Shown here piece after piece: positions 33,909-34,531 of a stretch of 34,531 nt of DNA; positions within the stretch are counted from its first letter, which is position 1; the number at the start of each line of letters is the position of its first letter. The position numbers were made by a program, and so were the translations under genes. Origin of the DNA: an uncultured Roseburia sp. Its GTDB lineage: Bacteria; Bacillota; Clostridia; Lachnospirales; Lachnospiraceae. The DNA lies in contig CANOCV010000033.1 of NCBI GenBank assembly GCA_947564465.1, forward strand, positions 1 to 34,531, written 5' to 3'. Below the pieces are notes generated by a model that saw only the letters and a list, made by a program, of their open reading frames with translations, made no database searches and had not been told where the DNA came from.

Positions 33909-34403
33909 ATGGAAAATCAAACACCTTCTTCTTCTTTTATCAATATCCTGAATCAAAATATGCCGTTTGCCATGGCGTGGATACAGGGAAATGACACGCA
34001 TAGGGGTTTGAACGGCCTTGTTCGGTTTTATCCAACCCCTTATGAGGGTATTCTTATAGATGCGCAAATATTCGGCCTGCCGGACGCAAATTCAGATAAC
34101 GCCTCCCAATTTTATGGAATGCACATTCATGAATTCGGTAACTGCGACATACCGTTTGATAAAACCGGCAACCACTATAATCCGACAAATATGCCTCACC
34201 CTGATCATGCCGGAGATTTGCCTCCTCTTCTCAGCAACCACGGGTACGCATGGCAGGCTTTTTATGACAAACGCTTTGCTATGGAGGATATTATCGGCAA
34301 ATCAGTAGTTATCCATGGTATGCGGGACGATTTTACAAGCCAGCCCTCGGGAGGCTCCGGAGAAAAAATCGGCTGCGGTGTTATAAAGGTGGTTCGCTAC
34401 TGA
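33909..34403 (+). CDS. sodC: Cu,Zn superoxide dismutase
   Basis: The 164-residue protein should convert superoxide to hydrogen peroxide and oxygen. Copper ligands are His72, His74 (MHIHEF), His89 and His136 (VVIHG). Zinc ligands are His89, His97, His100 and Asp103 (HYNPTNMPHPDHAGDLPP). Cys79 and Cys156 form the family disulfide. The active-site arginine (Arg143 in the eukaryotic enzyme) aligns with Lys153. No signal peptide is seen, whereas most bacterial SodC proteins are exported, and the enzyme is unusual in strict anaerobes. I prefer the ATG at 33909 (AAAAAAGG upstream) over one at 33873. It is the only plus-strand gene. Confidence 0.9.
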   Translation: MENQTPSSSFINILNQNMPFAMAWIQGNDTHRGLNGLVRFYPTPYEGILIDAQIFGLPDANSDNASQFYGMHIHEFGNCDIPFDKTGNHYNPTNMPHPDHAGDLPPLLSNHGYAWQAFYDKRFAMEDIIGKSVVIHGMRDDFTSQPSGGSGEKIGCGVIKVVRY

Positions 34404-34531
34404 CAAAACCGCCTGAAAATAGAATCCTGCTTTGCAGGATTCTCCGCCGCATGGCGATCCTGCCCGGAGGGCTTTATATCATAGGATGAGTTGCCCGACA
34501 AACGGACAATCTATAGCACTTTGAAAACTTA
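34404..34531 (+). repeat. Multi-hairpin intergenic repeat, right copy
   Basis: Right after the dismutase stop are three hairpins in a row: GAATCCTGC-TTT-GCAGGATTC (34422-34442, perfect 9-bp stem), CGCC-GCAT-GGCG (34445-34456) and GCCC-GGA-GGGC (34462-34472). The last is bracketed by ATCCT (34457-34461) and AGGAT (34483-34487). The string CCTGCCCGGAGGGCTTT...TATCATAGGA equals bases 1-30 of the window apart from a three-base indel. The first hairpin may also end dismutase transcription, although it lacks a T run. I see no gene in 34404-34531. Confidence 0.65.

Noticed and set aside
33548..33994. 148-codon plus-strand frame across the trkA start and the sodC start
   Set aside because: It overlaps trkA in antisense and sodC in another frame, with no ribosome site or homology; its middle is just a translation of the repeat-like element.

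Overview
The window looks like a chromosomal segment of an anaerobic Bacillota bacterium, most likely a gut Lachnospiraceae member. The evidence is a domain-permuted family 3 glycosidase, a vanG-type D-serine module with VanR/VanS, InlB/Ig-like repeats on a large secreted glycanase, strong Shine-Dalgarno sites and short intergenic gaps. Every recognised gene is on the minus strand except a Cu,Zn superoxide dismutase at the far right. I see no rRNA, tRNA, CRISPR array, transposase or phage gene.

Right to left, in the direction of transcription, a potassium-uptake pair (trkA, trkH) runs straight into vanR-vanS; the trkH stop overlaps the vanR start. A gap with a possible promoter leads to a D-Ala--D-Ser ligase (vanG type), a separate membrane protein and a separate racemase that together match the two halves of VanT. 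Next, after a promoter of its own, comes a pair known from tellurium/stress metabolite operons: a phosphoribosyltransferase with a TRSP domain and a StiP-PELOTA protein. A LysM-M14 peptidase, an LRR / VWA / MoxR-ATPase triad, a DHH phosphoesterase, an EF-G/TetM-like GTPase fused to a YacP/Rae1-like nuclease, an AlbA_2/Schlafen-type ATPase-like regulator and an RsmF-type rRNA methyltransferase follow. From the vanG ligase to the methyltransferase there are 12 genes with gaps under 100 bases and no clear terminator.

A consensus promoter then starts a second block: a cysteine-poor PocR-like soluble chemoreceptor and an AraC-type regulator, then an esterase and a permuted GH3 glycosidase joined by an ATGA overlap and closed by a terminator. 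Further left is a 1811-residue secreted alpha-1,3-glucanase (GH87 type, with four starch-binding CBM26-like modules) under a consensus promoter overlaid by a LacI-type operator. Last is a small DUF2325 protein whose consensus promoter is followed immediately by a DtxR-like inverted repeat.

The themes are cell-wall precursor remodelling and its sensing (van module, M14 peptidase), potassium homeostasis, ribosome or stress surveillance (GTPase-nuclease fusion, rRNA methyltransferase, TRSP/StiP pair), and glucan use. The two ends of the window carry copies of the same hairpin-rich intergenic repeat. The most interesting items are the split VanT with its serine-racemase-type residue in a module that lacks VanXY, the translational coupling of trkH to vanR, the GTPase-nuclease fusion, the isolated TRSP/StiP pair, and the LRR-VWA-MoxR triad with a degenerate metallopeptidase motif.
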